A DNA stretch of 26,522 nucleotides, taken from NCBI GenBank assembly GCA_030836325.1, contig JAURQC010000118.1, positions 1 through 26,522 on the forward strand, in the 5' to 3' direction. Of the stretch, positions 16,244 to 23,899 are shown one piece after another. The position numbers and the translations under genes were made by a program. Positions within the stretch are counted from its first letter, which is position 1. The number at the start of each line of letters is the position of its first letter. Below the pieces are notes generated by a model that saw only the letters and a list, made by a program, of their open reading frames with translations, was not told the DNA's origin and ran no database searches. This DNA is from Candidatus Nanopelagicales bacterium. Lineage in GTDB: Bacteria; Actinomycetota; Actinomycetes; S36-B12.

Positions 16244-16620
16244 CTTCGACTCAAGAGCAGCAGAGCACTTCGCCCTCGATTCCCGACACTCGTCCCGCAC
16301 TCGATGGATCCGTACCGATCAAGCTTCTTCATGATCGAGTCCTCGTTCGCGAGGGCGGTGAGGATGGTGAACGGCGCTCAAGTGGCGGCATTGTCATTCC
16401 CGCAACTGCCCAAGTGGGGCGCCGGCTGAGTTGGGCAAAGGTCGTCGCAGTTGGGCCGAACGTCCGAAGTGTCGAGGTGGGTGATTCGGTGCTGTTCGAG
16501 CCAGAAGATCGTGGAACTGTCGAGCTTCAAGGCATCGACTACGTGCTCCTGCGCGAGCGTGATCTCCACGCGGTCGCGGCCGGGCGTCACGCGACATCCG
16601 GCACCGGTCTCTACCTCTAG
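16240..16620 (+). CDS. GroES-like (Cpn10-fold) protein
   Basis: A 126 aa protein with a Cpn10 core. PIKLLHDRVLVRE is the GroES opening strand, RRSSGGIVIPATAQ corresponds to the mobile-loop and following I-V-I/L-P motif, and AKVVAVGPNV..VEVGDSVLFEPEDRGTVELQGIDYVLLRERDLHAV follows the GroES order through to the final strand. It has extra Ser/Thr/Pro-rich residues at the front and a GRHATSGTGLYL tail, and is more diverged than a housekeeping groES. No groEL is adjacent, so it is probably a second, specialised Cpn10-like protein. Start is inferred as TTG at 16240, overlapping the previous stop (TTGA), because no ATG or GTG is available before the core. Confidence 0.8.
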   Translation: MTSTQEQQSTSPSIPDTRPALDGSVPIKLLHDRVLVREGGEDGERRSSGGIVIPATAQVGRRLSWAKVVAVGPNVRSVEVGDSVLFEPEDRGTVELQGIDYVLLRERDLHAVAAGRHATSGTGLYL

Positions 16621-16622
16621 CA

Positions 16623-17534
16623 ATGTCGGATAGAGCCATTCCCGAGTCAAGTTTGCTCAATGCAGAACGACCAGTCTTGGTCGGTGGCACGGGACGCAGT
16701 GGCTCAACGATCGTTGGGCATCTTTTGGACCATCACCCGCAGCTCACGCTTACGCGCCCGATGGAAGTTCGGTTCATTACGGGCAACGACGGCATTGCGG
16801 ATGCGCTCGCGGTGGCCACCCGTAAACCGGGCTCGGCGAAGGCTGACTCAGCCGCCCGGCTCGCTGTAACGCGGATCCTCGAGCGCTGGTTCGAGCGTGC
16901 ACCTGATGTGGGACTTCATACGTCCATCTCGCGCGAAGAACTTATGGATCTGTGCGAGCGCTATCTGGAGCAAGGTGAAACCGACCCACTCGGAGCCGCA
17001 CAGTCGATAACTCGAGCGATTATGGCCAAGGTCGCGGAAGCTATCGGCGCTGATCGTTGGGTCGACACCACTCCGGCGAATGCCCGTAAGGCCGATCGAG
17101 TTGAGCAGATCTATCCGGAGTCCACCGTCATCATCGTGAATCGAGATGGCCGTGATGTAGCGGCCTCCTTCGTCCACCAGACGTTTGGGCCCGACGACGT
17201 ATTCACTGCTCTCGAGCAATGGGAGCAGCGGATGCTCCGCATCCACAGCGCAGTTGCCAATTCGCGAGCTGACCGCATCGTGCAGATCGATCTTGTCGAC
17301 TTGGTGCGCACGGCACGCGAGGAAACGGTTGAGCGGATTTGTGCTGCGATTGGCGTTCCCATTGATGATCAGATGATGGCTTGGTTTGACGAGAACATCA
17401 CGCCCGAAGGGGCTCACGGTGGACGATGGCGACGCGATTTTGACGCCGACACCGTCGCGCGCATCGATGATGCGTACGTGGCTGCCTGTGAGCGACTCCT
17501 TGCCTCGGGTGTACGCATACCTCCCGGCGAATAG
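16623..17534 (+). CDS. Sulfotransferase-family protein
   Basis: A 303 aa cytoplasmic PAPS-dependent sulfotransferase-like enzyme. The N-terminal P-loop-like 5'-phosphosulfate motif is VLVGGTGRSGSTIVGHLLDHHP (GTGRSGST at 22-29). The 3'-phosphate motif is VIIVNRDGRDVAASFVHQTFG. DTTPANARKADRVEQIYP lies between them, as in bacterial and Stf0/tyrosylprotein-type sulfotransferases. The C-terminal helix EGAHGGRWRRDFDADTVARIDDAY is typical. The acceptor is unknown. The ATG starts two nt after the GroES-like stop and the FAD oxidoreductase begins 29 nt after its own stop, so the genes may be one transcript. Confidence 0.85.
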   Translation: MSDRAIPESSLLNAERPVLVGGTGRSGSTIVGHLLDHHPQLTLTRPMEVRFITGNDGIADALAVATRKPGSAKADSAARLAVTRILERWFERAPDVGLHTSISREELMDLCERYLEQGETDPLGAAQSITRAIMAKVAEAIGADRWVDTTPANARKADRVEQIYPESTVIIVNRDGRDVAASFVHQTFGPDDVFTALEQWEQRMLRIHSAVANSRADRIVQIDLVDLVRTAREETVERICAAIGVPIDDQMMAWFDENITPEGAHGGRWRRDFDADTVARIDDAYVAACERLLASGVRIPPGE

Positions 17535-17563
17535 TCCGCGACTGCGTCCGGCATGATCGTTTC

Positions 17564-19123
17564 GTGATCGATTGCATTGTCATCGGTGCCGGCCATAACG
17601 GCCTCGTCACTGCTGCGTACCTAGCCCGGTCTGGCTACTCCGTCTTGGTCCTGGAGGCCAGCGACGAAGTCGGTGGAGCAGCGATATCGGCCGACGTCTT
17701 CCCTGGAATGGGCGCTCGGTTGAGCAAGTATTCCTACCTGGTGTCGCTGCTGCCTCAATCGATTGCCGAAGACCTCGAGATCGACGTCCCACTCGCGCGG
17801 CGAAGTGTCGCTTCCTACACACCTGATCCAAAAGACCCGAGTCGCGGTCTGCTCATTCCCTCGGCGGATTCCGATGCCATCTCTGCGAACATCACCGAGT
17901 TCACGGGCGACGCCTCACAGGCGATGGCGTGGCACGAGTTCTACGCGCGTACCGAGGCCATGGCGCAGGTGCTGTTCCCATCGCTCACCGAACCCTTAGC
18001 TGCGCTAGAGGAAGTCAAGGCACGTATAGGCGAAGAGGACTGGGTTGACTTTGTCGAACGCCCTCTGGGCGAGGTTCTAGAGCGGAGCTTCGCCGATGAC
18101 GTCCTGCGTGGGGTCGTGTTCACCGATGCGTTGATCGGGACGTATGCGGATGCTCACGATGCATCACTGCACCAGAACATCTGCTTCCTCTATCACGTGA
18201 TTGGACAGGGAACCGGGCAGTGGGACGTTCCCGTCGGCGGTATGGGCGCCATCACTGCGCAACTCGCGGACCGGGTACGTGAGGCTGGCGGTGAGATCCG
18301 CACAAACGCAGAGGTCCTCTCGATCCACGACGACGGATCCGCCGTCGAGGTAATGGTTCGTGAAGGTGACTTGGAAACGACGTACGTTGCACGGTCTGTA
18401 GCGGCGAACTGCGCTCCTGCCGTCCTTGCCCGTCTGCGTGGCGGCGCGCCAGACCCGATCGGCGCCCTGGAAGCCGGCGCGCAGGTGAAGGTGAACATGT
18501 TGCTCGCGCGGCTGCCCCGCCTTCGCGACGAATCTGCTGACCCGGTGCAGGCGTTCAGCGGAACTTTCCACATCAACGAGGGGTACCACCAGTTGGCCCT
18601 GGCCTATAAACGTGCAGAGAGTGGTGCTTTGCCTGAACCACTGCCGGCGGAGATCTACTGTCACAGCCTCAGTGACCCGAGCATCTTGTCCGAGGAACTC
18701 CAGGCACAGGGCCTCCAGACGCTGACTCTGTTCGGACTCCACACCCCGCACTCACTTTTCGATGGTGATGGGGGATATGACAACGACGACGTTCTAGCCG
18801 CGGTGCAGGCCACGCTGGACTCCGTCCTCGCCGAGCCGATCGCCGATTGTCTTGCCACGGACGCGCAAGGTAATCCTTGTATCGAGATCAACACCACAGC
18901 GGACATCGAGCGTGATCTGCGGATCCCGACCGGAAACATCTTCCACACGCCTTTGTCGTGGCCGTGGGCCGAGCGAGAGTCCGAAGTCGGAACCTGGGGA
19001 GTCGAGACAGACTCGCCGCGCATTGCTGTCTGCGGTAGCGGTGCACGGCGTGGCGGCGGCGTTTCGGGCGTACCGGGTCACAATGCTGCTGCCTACTTGA
19101 CTAGCGTTCTGCCAATGTCTTAG
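17564..19123 (+). CDS. FAD-dependent oxidoreductase, phytoene desaturase/PYROXD2-like (COG1233)
   Basis: A 519 aa flavoprotein with the N-terminal dinucleotide-binding motif VIGAGHNGLVTAAYLARSGYSVLVLEASDEVGG and the C-terminal FAD-binding motif GSGARRGGGVSGVPGHNAAAYL. The middle shows PVGGMGAITAQLADRVREAGGEIRTNAEV, the substrate-side strand typical of CrtI-like proteins. This pattern is closest to the PYROXD2-like branch rather than true carotenoid desaturases, since no crtB, crtE or crtY is near. Start GTG at 17564. The role is unknown; the co-directional SDR (29-nt gap) suggests a shared oxidative pathway. Confidence 0.85.
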   Translation: MIDCIVIGAGHNGLVTAAYLARSGYSVLVLEASDEVGGAAISADVFPGMGARLSKYSYLVSLLPQSIAEDLEIDVPLARRSVASYTPDPKDPSRGLLIPSADSDAISANITEFTGDASQAMAWHEFYARTEAMAQVLFPSLTEPLAALEEVKARIGEEDWVDFVERPLGEVLERSFADDVLRGVVFTDALIGTYADAHDASLHQNICFLYHVIGQGTGQWDVPVGGMGAITAQLADRVREAGGEIRTNAEVLSIHDDGSAVEVMVREGDLETTYVARSVAANCAPAVLARLRGGAPDPIGALEAGAQVKVNMLLARLPRLRDESADPVQAFSGTFHINEGYHQLALAYKRAESGALPEPLPAEIYCHSLSDPSILSEELQAQGLQTLTLFGLHTPHSLFDGDGGYDNDDVLAAVQATLDSVLAEPIADCLATDAQGNPCIEINTTADIERDLRIPTGNIFHTPLSWPWAERESEVGTWGVETDSPRIAVCGSGARRGGGVSGVPGHNAAAYLTSVLPMS

Positions 19124-19152
19124 ACGACTCCGATCCCTTTGTGAGGTGCCTG

Positions 19153-19947
19153 ATGACTGCTCTGACGTCCGACCTGATGACGGGCAAGATCGTTCTCGTC
19201 GTCGGAGGCACCCAGGGGCTGGGGTCTCACATTGCCCGCCGAGCGGCTGAATCAGGGGCCGAGGCGGTTGTCGTGAGCGGTCGCAACGCTGAGAAGGGTC
19301 GCGCGGTGGCCGACGAGTTGACCGCGCTGGGTACCCAGGGCGCCTACGTACAGGCGGATATCAGCGATCCGCAGGCGGCCCTGGATCTCGTGGAGAAGGT
19401 GGTGTCGACCTACGGGCGAGTGGACTGTGTTGCCAACGTCGCGGCCACCACGAGTCGCGGCAGCCTCGTCGACACCACACCCGAACGCTTCGACGAGCAC
19501 ATGAACATCAACCTCCGTGGACCGTTCTTCGTTATGCAGGGAGCGGTCAAGGACATGCAGCGCCGCTCCGCCCCGGGAACGATTGTGAACATCATGAGCA
19601 TCGCGTCCCATGGTGGGCAGTCATTCCTCGCCCCCTACGTCGCAAGTAAGGCCGGGCTCGGTGGGCTCACGAAGAACGCCGCCTATGCCCACCGCTTCGA
19701 CAAGATCCGGATCAATGGCGTGAACATTGGCTGGACCATCACCGACGGTGAGGAAGTCGTGCAGCGCACGGCGCACGGCGCAACCGACGGGTGGCTTGAA
19801 GAAGCCAGTGCGAAGCTCCCGATGGGCAAGCTGGGTCAGCCCGACGAGATCGCGGACTTCATTGTTTACCTACTATCGGATCGCTCCGGTGTGGTGACCG
19901 GCTCGATCATCGATTGGGATCAGATCGTCATCGGTGGCCACGACTAA
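19153..19947 (+). CDS. Short-chain dehydrogenase/reductase (SDR)
   Basis: A 264 aa NAD(P)-dependent classical SDR. Cofactor motif VLVVGGTQGLGSHIARRA, then VCVANVAA-type NxA strand (CVANVAATTS), the catalytic serine in NIMSIASHGG and the YVASK pair (Tyr-x3-Lys) in APYVASKAGLGGLTK. The end of the fold is LGQPDEIADFIVYLLSDRSGVVTGSIIDWDQ. The residue after the cofactor strand (VSGRN, basic) suggests NADP(H). The ATG at 19153 is chosen over GTG at 19141 because GAGGT lies five nt upstream. Polyol, sugar or hydroxyacid substrates are possible; none can be chosen. Confidence 0.9.
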   Translation: MTALTSDLMTGKIVLVVGGTQGLGSHIARRAAESGAEAVVVSGRNAEKGRAVADELTALGTQGAYVQADISDPQAALDLVEKVVSTYGRVDCVANVAATTSRGSLVDTTPERFDEHMNINLRGPFFVMQGAVKDMQRRSAPGTIVNIMSIASHGGQSFLAPYVASKAGLGGLTKNAAYAHRFDKIRINGVNIGWTITDGEEVVQRTAHGATDGWLEEASAKLPMGKLGQPDEIADFIVYLLSDRSGVVTGSIIDWDQIVIGGHD

Positions 19948-19989
19948 CCACCTGAAAGTCCCGTCCGAAGGGGCGAGTCCTGCCGTTCT

Positions 19990-20955
19990 TCAGGCCAGGT
20001 GCTCGTCCAGGAATTTCCCTACGCGCTTGATGGAGTTGTTCCACGGGCCGTAAAAGTAATGCCCGGCGCCTTTGTATTCGACCAGTTGATTCTCGACTCC
20101 GGCCTTATCCAAGGCGCGCTTGGTTGCTCGAGCCCAGGAGATCTCGCAGGTGTCGTCGGCTGTTCCGTGGAAGGCGAGTACGGGCTCGGTGATTCGGAAG
20201 AAGTAGTTTCGTGAGGACATCCGCTTCCATACCTCAGGGTTGTCTTCAGGCTCTCCGTATTTTTTGAGAATGCGGTCACCGATGTCGTAGTTCTTGCGTT
20301 GCCAGCGGTTGAAGTTGTCCTCCGCGTTGGTGCTGACCGATGCATAGGTGATGGCGGCATCGAAAACTCCCGGCGCAATCGTCAAAGCCTGGTAGGCAAC
20401 CCCGCCGCCCATAGAACGTCCGAGAAGAGCCACTCGATCGCCATCAATCCAGGGGATATCCGAGTTTTTCAGAGCCAGCGCTGCGCTGATGACGTCCTCG
20501 GCGTAGCCAAGGCGCATGTTCACGTCGCTGCGTGGATCCTTGTCCGAACAAGCGTGATTGCGATAGTCCACATGCAAGACCCCGTAGCCGTTGCGTGGAA
20601 GCCAGTCCTGTTCGCGCCGAAAGCCCTGGCCGTTGACGTAGACCTTCGGATCGATATATCCGTGGGCGAGGACGACCATCGGGAAAGGCCCCTTGCCCTT
20701 CGGCTCGATCAGCTGCCCGCAGATCTTCAGGTCACCGCTCTTGTAGGTGACCCGGTATCGGGTGTAGGCGGAGTTTTCGCCGAGCTTCTTGCGGATCTTG
20801 AGGTCTCGGCCCTCGTACTCGCGGGTCATCGCCATGGGGATGGAGGATGAATTGACGTTCGACGTGGACACCGCCCGATCCTCAGCAGCCTGGGCTGCGG
20901 GAAGCAGAGTGAGAGTTAAGGCCAGGGAACCGAGGGCGGAAATCGAGCGACGCAT
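19990..20955 (-). CDS. Secreted alpha/beta hydrolase (esterase/peptidase S9-like)
   Basis: A 321 aa exported hydrolase with a Sec signal (RRSISALGSLALTLTLLPAAQA). Catalytic triad candidates are S181 in the elbow GRSMGGG, D267/D268 in AFHGTADDTC and H299 in YKGAGHYF. The oxyanion loop is VVLAHGYIDP. The C-terminal half (VLAFHGTADDTCEISWARATKRALDKAG) is the prolyl-oligopeptidase/dienelactone-hydrolase pattern, suggesting a small exported peptidase or acyl esterase. TACCCT with a 6-nt gap (20962-20967) sets a leaderless ATG at 20955. xylA lies 40 nt upstream on the same strand. Confidence 0.87.
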   Translation of the reverse strand: MRRSISALGSLALTLTLLPAAQAAEDRAVSTSNVNSSSIPMAMTREYEGRDLKIRKKLGENSAYTRYRVTYKSGDLKICGQLIEPKGKGPFPMVVLAHGYIDPKVYVNGQGFRREQDWLPRNGYGVLHVDYRNHACSDKDPRSDVNMRLGYAEDVISAALALKNSDIPWIDGDRVALLGRSMGGGVAYQALTIAPGVFDAAITYASVSTNAEDNFNRWQRKNYDIGDRILKKYGEPEDNPEVWKRMSSRNYFFRITEPVLAFHGTADDTCEISWARATKRALDKAGVENQLVEYKGAGHYFYGPWNNSIKRVGKFLDEHLA

Positions 20956-20961
20956 GCTTCG

Positions 20962-20967
20962 AGGGTA
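20962..20967 (-). promoter_or_regulatory. -10 box (TACCCT) for leaderless hydrolase mRNA
   Basis: Minus-strand TACCCT, then CGAAGC (6 nt), then ATG at 20955. No SD. It lies in the 40-nt gap after xylA, so the hydrolase need not depend on xylA transcription. Confidence 0.52.
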
Positions 20968-20995
20968 CGTCAGTCGGCGCCCGCCGCAACGCGGC

Positions 20996-22162
20996 TCAGC
21001 GGGCGCCCAGAATGTGTTCCATGGCGAGTTGATCCAGCAGGCTGTAGTGCTTGCCGCGGTCAGCGGCAGCGTCTATGTCGAAGTTCTCGAATGCAGATCG
21101 GTCTGCCACCAAGTCTTGCCACGTCTCACCGACGGTCAAGGTTGGCTCGGCGAGAAGGAAGGACCCGGCTGCTTGCCATGCGGCCTGAACGTCTGGGTCG
21201 GTGCGGAACGCGCGCGCTCGTTCCTTGAGCATTAAGTACGTCCTCATGTTTGCGGCCGCTGACACCCACACGTCGTCGACGTCGTCGGTGCGATAGGGCT
21301 TGTAGTCAAAGTGGCGAGGCCCGTCATAACCGGCGTGCTCAAGTAGGTCCACCAGGAAGAAGGCGCTCTTGACGTCCCCGTGCCCGAACACCAGATCCTG
21401 ATCGAACTTCGGGCCGTGCTGGCCATTGAGATCGATGTGGAAGAGCTTGTTCATCCATAGGGCTTGGGCCACGCCGGCCACCATGTTCATCCCGGCCATC
21501 TGTTCGTGGCCGACCTCGGGGTTGATACCCACCATCTCCTGGTGCTCCAAAGTTGAGATGAACGCGAGGGCGTGCCCAATGGTGGGCAGCAAGATGTCCC
21601 CGCGCGGCTCGTTGGGCTTGGGTTCGATCGCGAACCGGATGCCGTAGCCCTTGTCCTTGACGTACTGACACAGCAGGTCGAGCCCCTCGGCGTACCGAGC
21701 AAAAGCATCACGCATGTCTTTCGCAGCATCGGTCTCCGCTCCTTCACGCCCGCCCCAGAGCACGTAGGTGCTTGCTCCGAGTTCTGCTGCTAGATCGATA
21801 TTGCGCATGATCTTTCGCAGCGCGTATCGACGAATGTCTCGGTCGGTGCTCGTGAACGCACCGTCCTTGAAAACCGGATGAGTGAAGGTGTTGGTCGTCG
21901 CCATCGGGACCACAAGGCCGGTCTCATCCAAGGCGGCTCGGAAGCGGGCGATGGCGGCGTCGCGATCGGCGTCCGATGAGCCGAAGGGGATCAGATCGTC
22001 GTCGTGGAAAGTGACCCCCCAAGCGCCGAGAGCGGCAAGCTGGTGAACAGCCTCAACCGGGTCCAGCGCCGGCCGAGTGGCATCGCCGAACGGATCGCGT
22101 GCCTGCCAACCGATGGTCCACAGACCGAAACTGAACTTGTCCTCGGGGGTGGGTTCGAACAT
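20996..22162 (-). CDS. xylA: Xylose isomerase (actinobacterial class I)
   Basis: Metal-dependent isomerase interconverting D-xylose/D-xylulose and D-glucose/D-fructose, cytoplasmic tetramer, 388 aa as in Streptomyces. Catalytic H53 and D56 are in [10 protein letters not shown]. Metal-site residues are E180 in [14 protein letters not shown] (with K182 and E185), E216 and H219 in [10 protein letters not shown], and aspartates in [22 protein letters not shown]. The ATG at 22162 has GGAGGA upstream. A TAGCGT at about 22189-22194 (minus strand) could be the -10. No xylB kinase or xylose regulator is adjacent, so use of xylulose must rely on genes elsewhere. Confidence 0.96.
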   Translation of the reverse strand: MFEPTPEDKFSFGLWTIGWQARDPFGDATRPALDPVEAVHQLAALGAWGVTFHDDDLIPFGSSDADRDAAIARFRAALDETGLVVPMATTNTFTHPVFKDGAFTSTDRDIRRYALRKIMRNIDLAAELGASTYVLWGGREGAETDAAKDMRDAFARYAEGLDLLCQYVKDKGYGIRFAIEPKPNEPRGDILLPTIGHALAFISTLEHQEMVGINPEVGHEQMAGMNMVAGVAQALWMNKLFHIDLNGQHGPKFDQDLVFGHGDVKSAFFLVDLLEHAGYDGPRHFDYKPYRTDDVDDVWVSAAANMRTYLMLKERARAFRTDPDVQAAWQAAGSFLLAEPTLTVGETWQDLVADRSAFENFDIDAAADRGKHYSLLDQLAMEHILGAR

Positions 22163-22227
22163 TTTTCCTCCGTTTGTGTTTAGCCCACGCTAGTAGAGGG
22201 AATAACCCCATCGTGAGCGTTGACGAC

Positions 22228-22246
22228 GATCCGTACGGCACGGATC
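22228..22246. promoter_or_regulatory. Inverted repeat in the xylA/LPMO divergent region
   Basis: GATCCGT (22228-22234) and ACGGATC (22240-22246) form a perfect 7-bp palindrome around ACGGC, 25 nt before the LPMO ATG and 65 nt upstream of the divergent xylA start. A LacI/GntR-type operator is possible, or an RNA hairpin in the LPMO leader. Confidence 0.4.
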
Positions 22247-22271
22247 CGGATCTCGCCCACGAGAGGAAGTC

Positions 22272-23825
22272 ATGAAGCGGAAAACCCGCATGGGAACAGG
22301 AGCAGCCGCCACCGCGGCGGTCCTCATTGGCACGGGGGTCATCACGAGTGCGCCGGCCAGCGCCCATGGGTACGTGGAAGGCCCCCTGAGTCGGAGCGCC
22401 GCGTGCAACATCGGCCTGAACACCGATTGCGGTTCGATCGTCTACGAACCTCAGAGCTTGGAGGCGCTCAAGGGCTTCCCCGAAGCCGGTCCTGCTGACG
22501 GGCAAATTGCGTCGGCAGGTGGTCTCTTCGGCGGAGTGCTCGATGAGCAGACGGCTGATCGTTGGTACAAGAACGAGATCACCACCGGTCCACTCTTGAT
22601 GGATTGGAAGTACACCGCCCCGCACTCAACTGCTAAGTGGCACTACTACATGACCAAGCAGGGCTGGGATCCGAACGCACCATTGACACGTGCTGATCTG
22701 GAACTGATTGCCGAAGTCCAGCACGACGGCTCAAAGGCCATCACTAATCCCGATCACACGATCTCTGTCCCGCAGGATCGCTCGGGCTATCACGTCATCT
22801 TGGCTGTGTGGGACATCGAGGACACGGTGAATGCCTTCTACAACGTGATCGATGTGAACGTCGTCGGTGAGGGTACTCCCGATACCGAACCTCCGTCGGT
22901 TCCGATGGGTCTTGATGAAGTCGCGGTAAGCAGCAACTCGGTGACTCTTGACTGGAGTGACTCCTACGACGACGCTGGAGCGGTCACCTACGTCATCTAC
23001 CGAAATGGCCAAAAAATCGGGACGTCGTCAGCATCGGACTTCGTCGATCTAGACGTGCTCGCGAACACAACGTACGACTACACGGTGGTCGCTACGGATC
23101 TCGCAGGAAACACCTCAAATTCCAGCATGGTCCTTACCGCTGTGACCGACCCGATACCTGTGGTTGACGATGTACCGCCCTCGGTGCCGCAGTACCTCCA
23201 CACGATGGGCGTCTCCCAGGACTCCGTGCAGTTGATGTGGGAGTCGAGCACTGACGACGGCAGCAGCGTTGAGTACGTCGTTTTCCGTGATGGGGTCCAG
23301 ATCGCTCGAACAGCGATGACCATGCTGACTGACGGCGGCTTGGCTCCTTCGACGAGCTACAACTACTCCGTCCGGGCTATCGATGCGTCGGGCAACATCT
23401 CTGATGCGAGCAACGGCTTGCTGATCACCACGGAGACCGTGGCGCAGCCAGACCCTCAGCCGCAACCCCAGCCCGAGCCAAGCCCGGGTGGTTCGTGGAA
23501 CGCCAGCGCTTCCTACGCTGCTGGTGACGTGGTGACCTACGGTGGCGCCACCTACCGCGCTGTCCAGTCACACACCGGTTTCGGGGATCCGAACTGGATT
23601 ACTGCTCCATCGCTGTGGCAGATCGTCGACGAGGCTGTGGCTCCTGAGCCAACACCTGAGCCGACGCCCGAGCCGTCGGAAGTCGGGGCATGGAGTGCTA
23701 CGGGTGCCTATGCCGTGGGGGACCGCGTGGTGTTCAACGGCTCTGTCTATGAGGCAGTTCAGTCACACACCGGTGTGGGGGATCCGAACTGGATCTACGC
23801 ACCATCGCTGTGGAAGCAGATCTAG
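22272..23825 (+). CDS. Secreted AA10 lytic polysaccharide monooxygenase with two FnIII and two CBM5/12 modules
   Basis: Copper oxidase that cleaves crystalline chitin outside the cell, 517 aa. The Sec signal ends at ASA, leaving H32 as the mature N-terminus, which is the first copper ligand. The second is H118 in YTAPHSTAKWHYY, and the axial phenylalanine is F189 in VNAFYNVIDV. The LPMO domain (32-198) closely resembles CBP21, including HGYVEGPLSR, CGSIVYEPQS, KGFPEAGPADG and DRSGYHVILAVWDIEDT, which favours chitin. C45 and C53 are kept, but the second CBP21 disulfide is missing. Two FnIII modules (about 205-295 and 300-395) follow, then Pro/Gln/Glu linkers and two CBM5/12 modules with WNASASYAAGDVV and WSATGAYAVGDRV, each ending GDPNWI..APSLW. 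AGAGGAAG precedes the ATG. A strong terminator follows. Confidence 0.95.
   Translation: MKRKTRMGTGAAATAAVLIGTGVITSAPASAHGYVEGPLSRSAACNIGLNTDCGSIVYEPQSLEALKGFPEAGPADGQIASAGGLFGGVLDEQTADRWYKNEITTGPLLMDWKYTAPHSTAKWHYYMTKQGWDPNAPLTRADLELIAEVQHDGSKAITNPDHTISVPQDRSGYHVILAVWDIEDTVNAFYNVIDVNVVGEGTPDTEPPSVPMGLDEVAVSSNSVTLDWSDSYDDAGAVTYVIYRNGQKIGTSSASDFVDLDVLANTTYDYTVVATDLAGNTSNSSMVLTAVTDPIPVVDDVPPSVPQYLHTMGVSQDSVQLMWESSTDDGSSVEYVVFRDGVQIARTAMTMLTDGGLAPSTSYNYSVRAIDASGNISDASNGLLITTETVAQPDPQPQPQPEPSPGGSWNASASYAAGDVVTYGGATYRAVQSHTGFGDPNWITAPSLWQIVDEAVAPEPTPEPTPEPSEVGAWSATGAYAVGDRVVFNGSVYEAVQSHTGVGDPNWIYAPSLWKQI
23565..23822 (+). repeat. Duplicated CBM5/12 coding unit (195-bp offset)
   Basis: The DNA 23565-23627 and 23760-23822 is nearly the same, including identical CAGTCACACACCGGT and GATCCGAACTGGAT. 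It encodes the two C-terminal chitin-binding modules, offset by 65 codons. The high identity suggests recent tandem duplication or gene conversion. Confidence 0.8.
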
Positions 23826-23844
23826 GCGAACCGAACAGGTAATC

Positions 23845-23880
23845 CGAGGCTGGGGTGGGCGCAAGCTCACCCCAGCCTCG
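23845..23880. terminator. Bidirectional intrinsic terminator after the LPMO gene
   Basis: CGAGGCTGGGGTG (23845-23857) pairs perfectly with CACCCCAGCCTCG (23868-23880) around a 10-nt loop, between convergent genes ending at 23825 and 23900. Confidence 0.88.
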
Positions 23881-23899
23881 TCTCGCTATCGGACGCCGT

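Noticed and set aside
17564..19123. CrtI-like oxidoreductase as the retinal/carotenoid supplier for the rhodopsin
   Set aside because: Closest motif pattern is PYROXD2-like, no other carotenoid genes are near, and it is 12 kb from the rhodopsin. A link cannot be supported.
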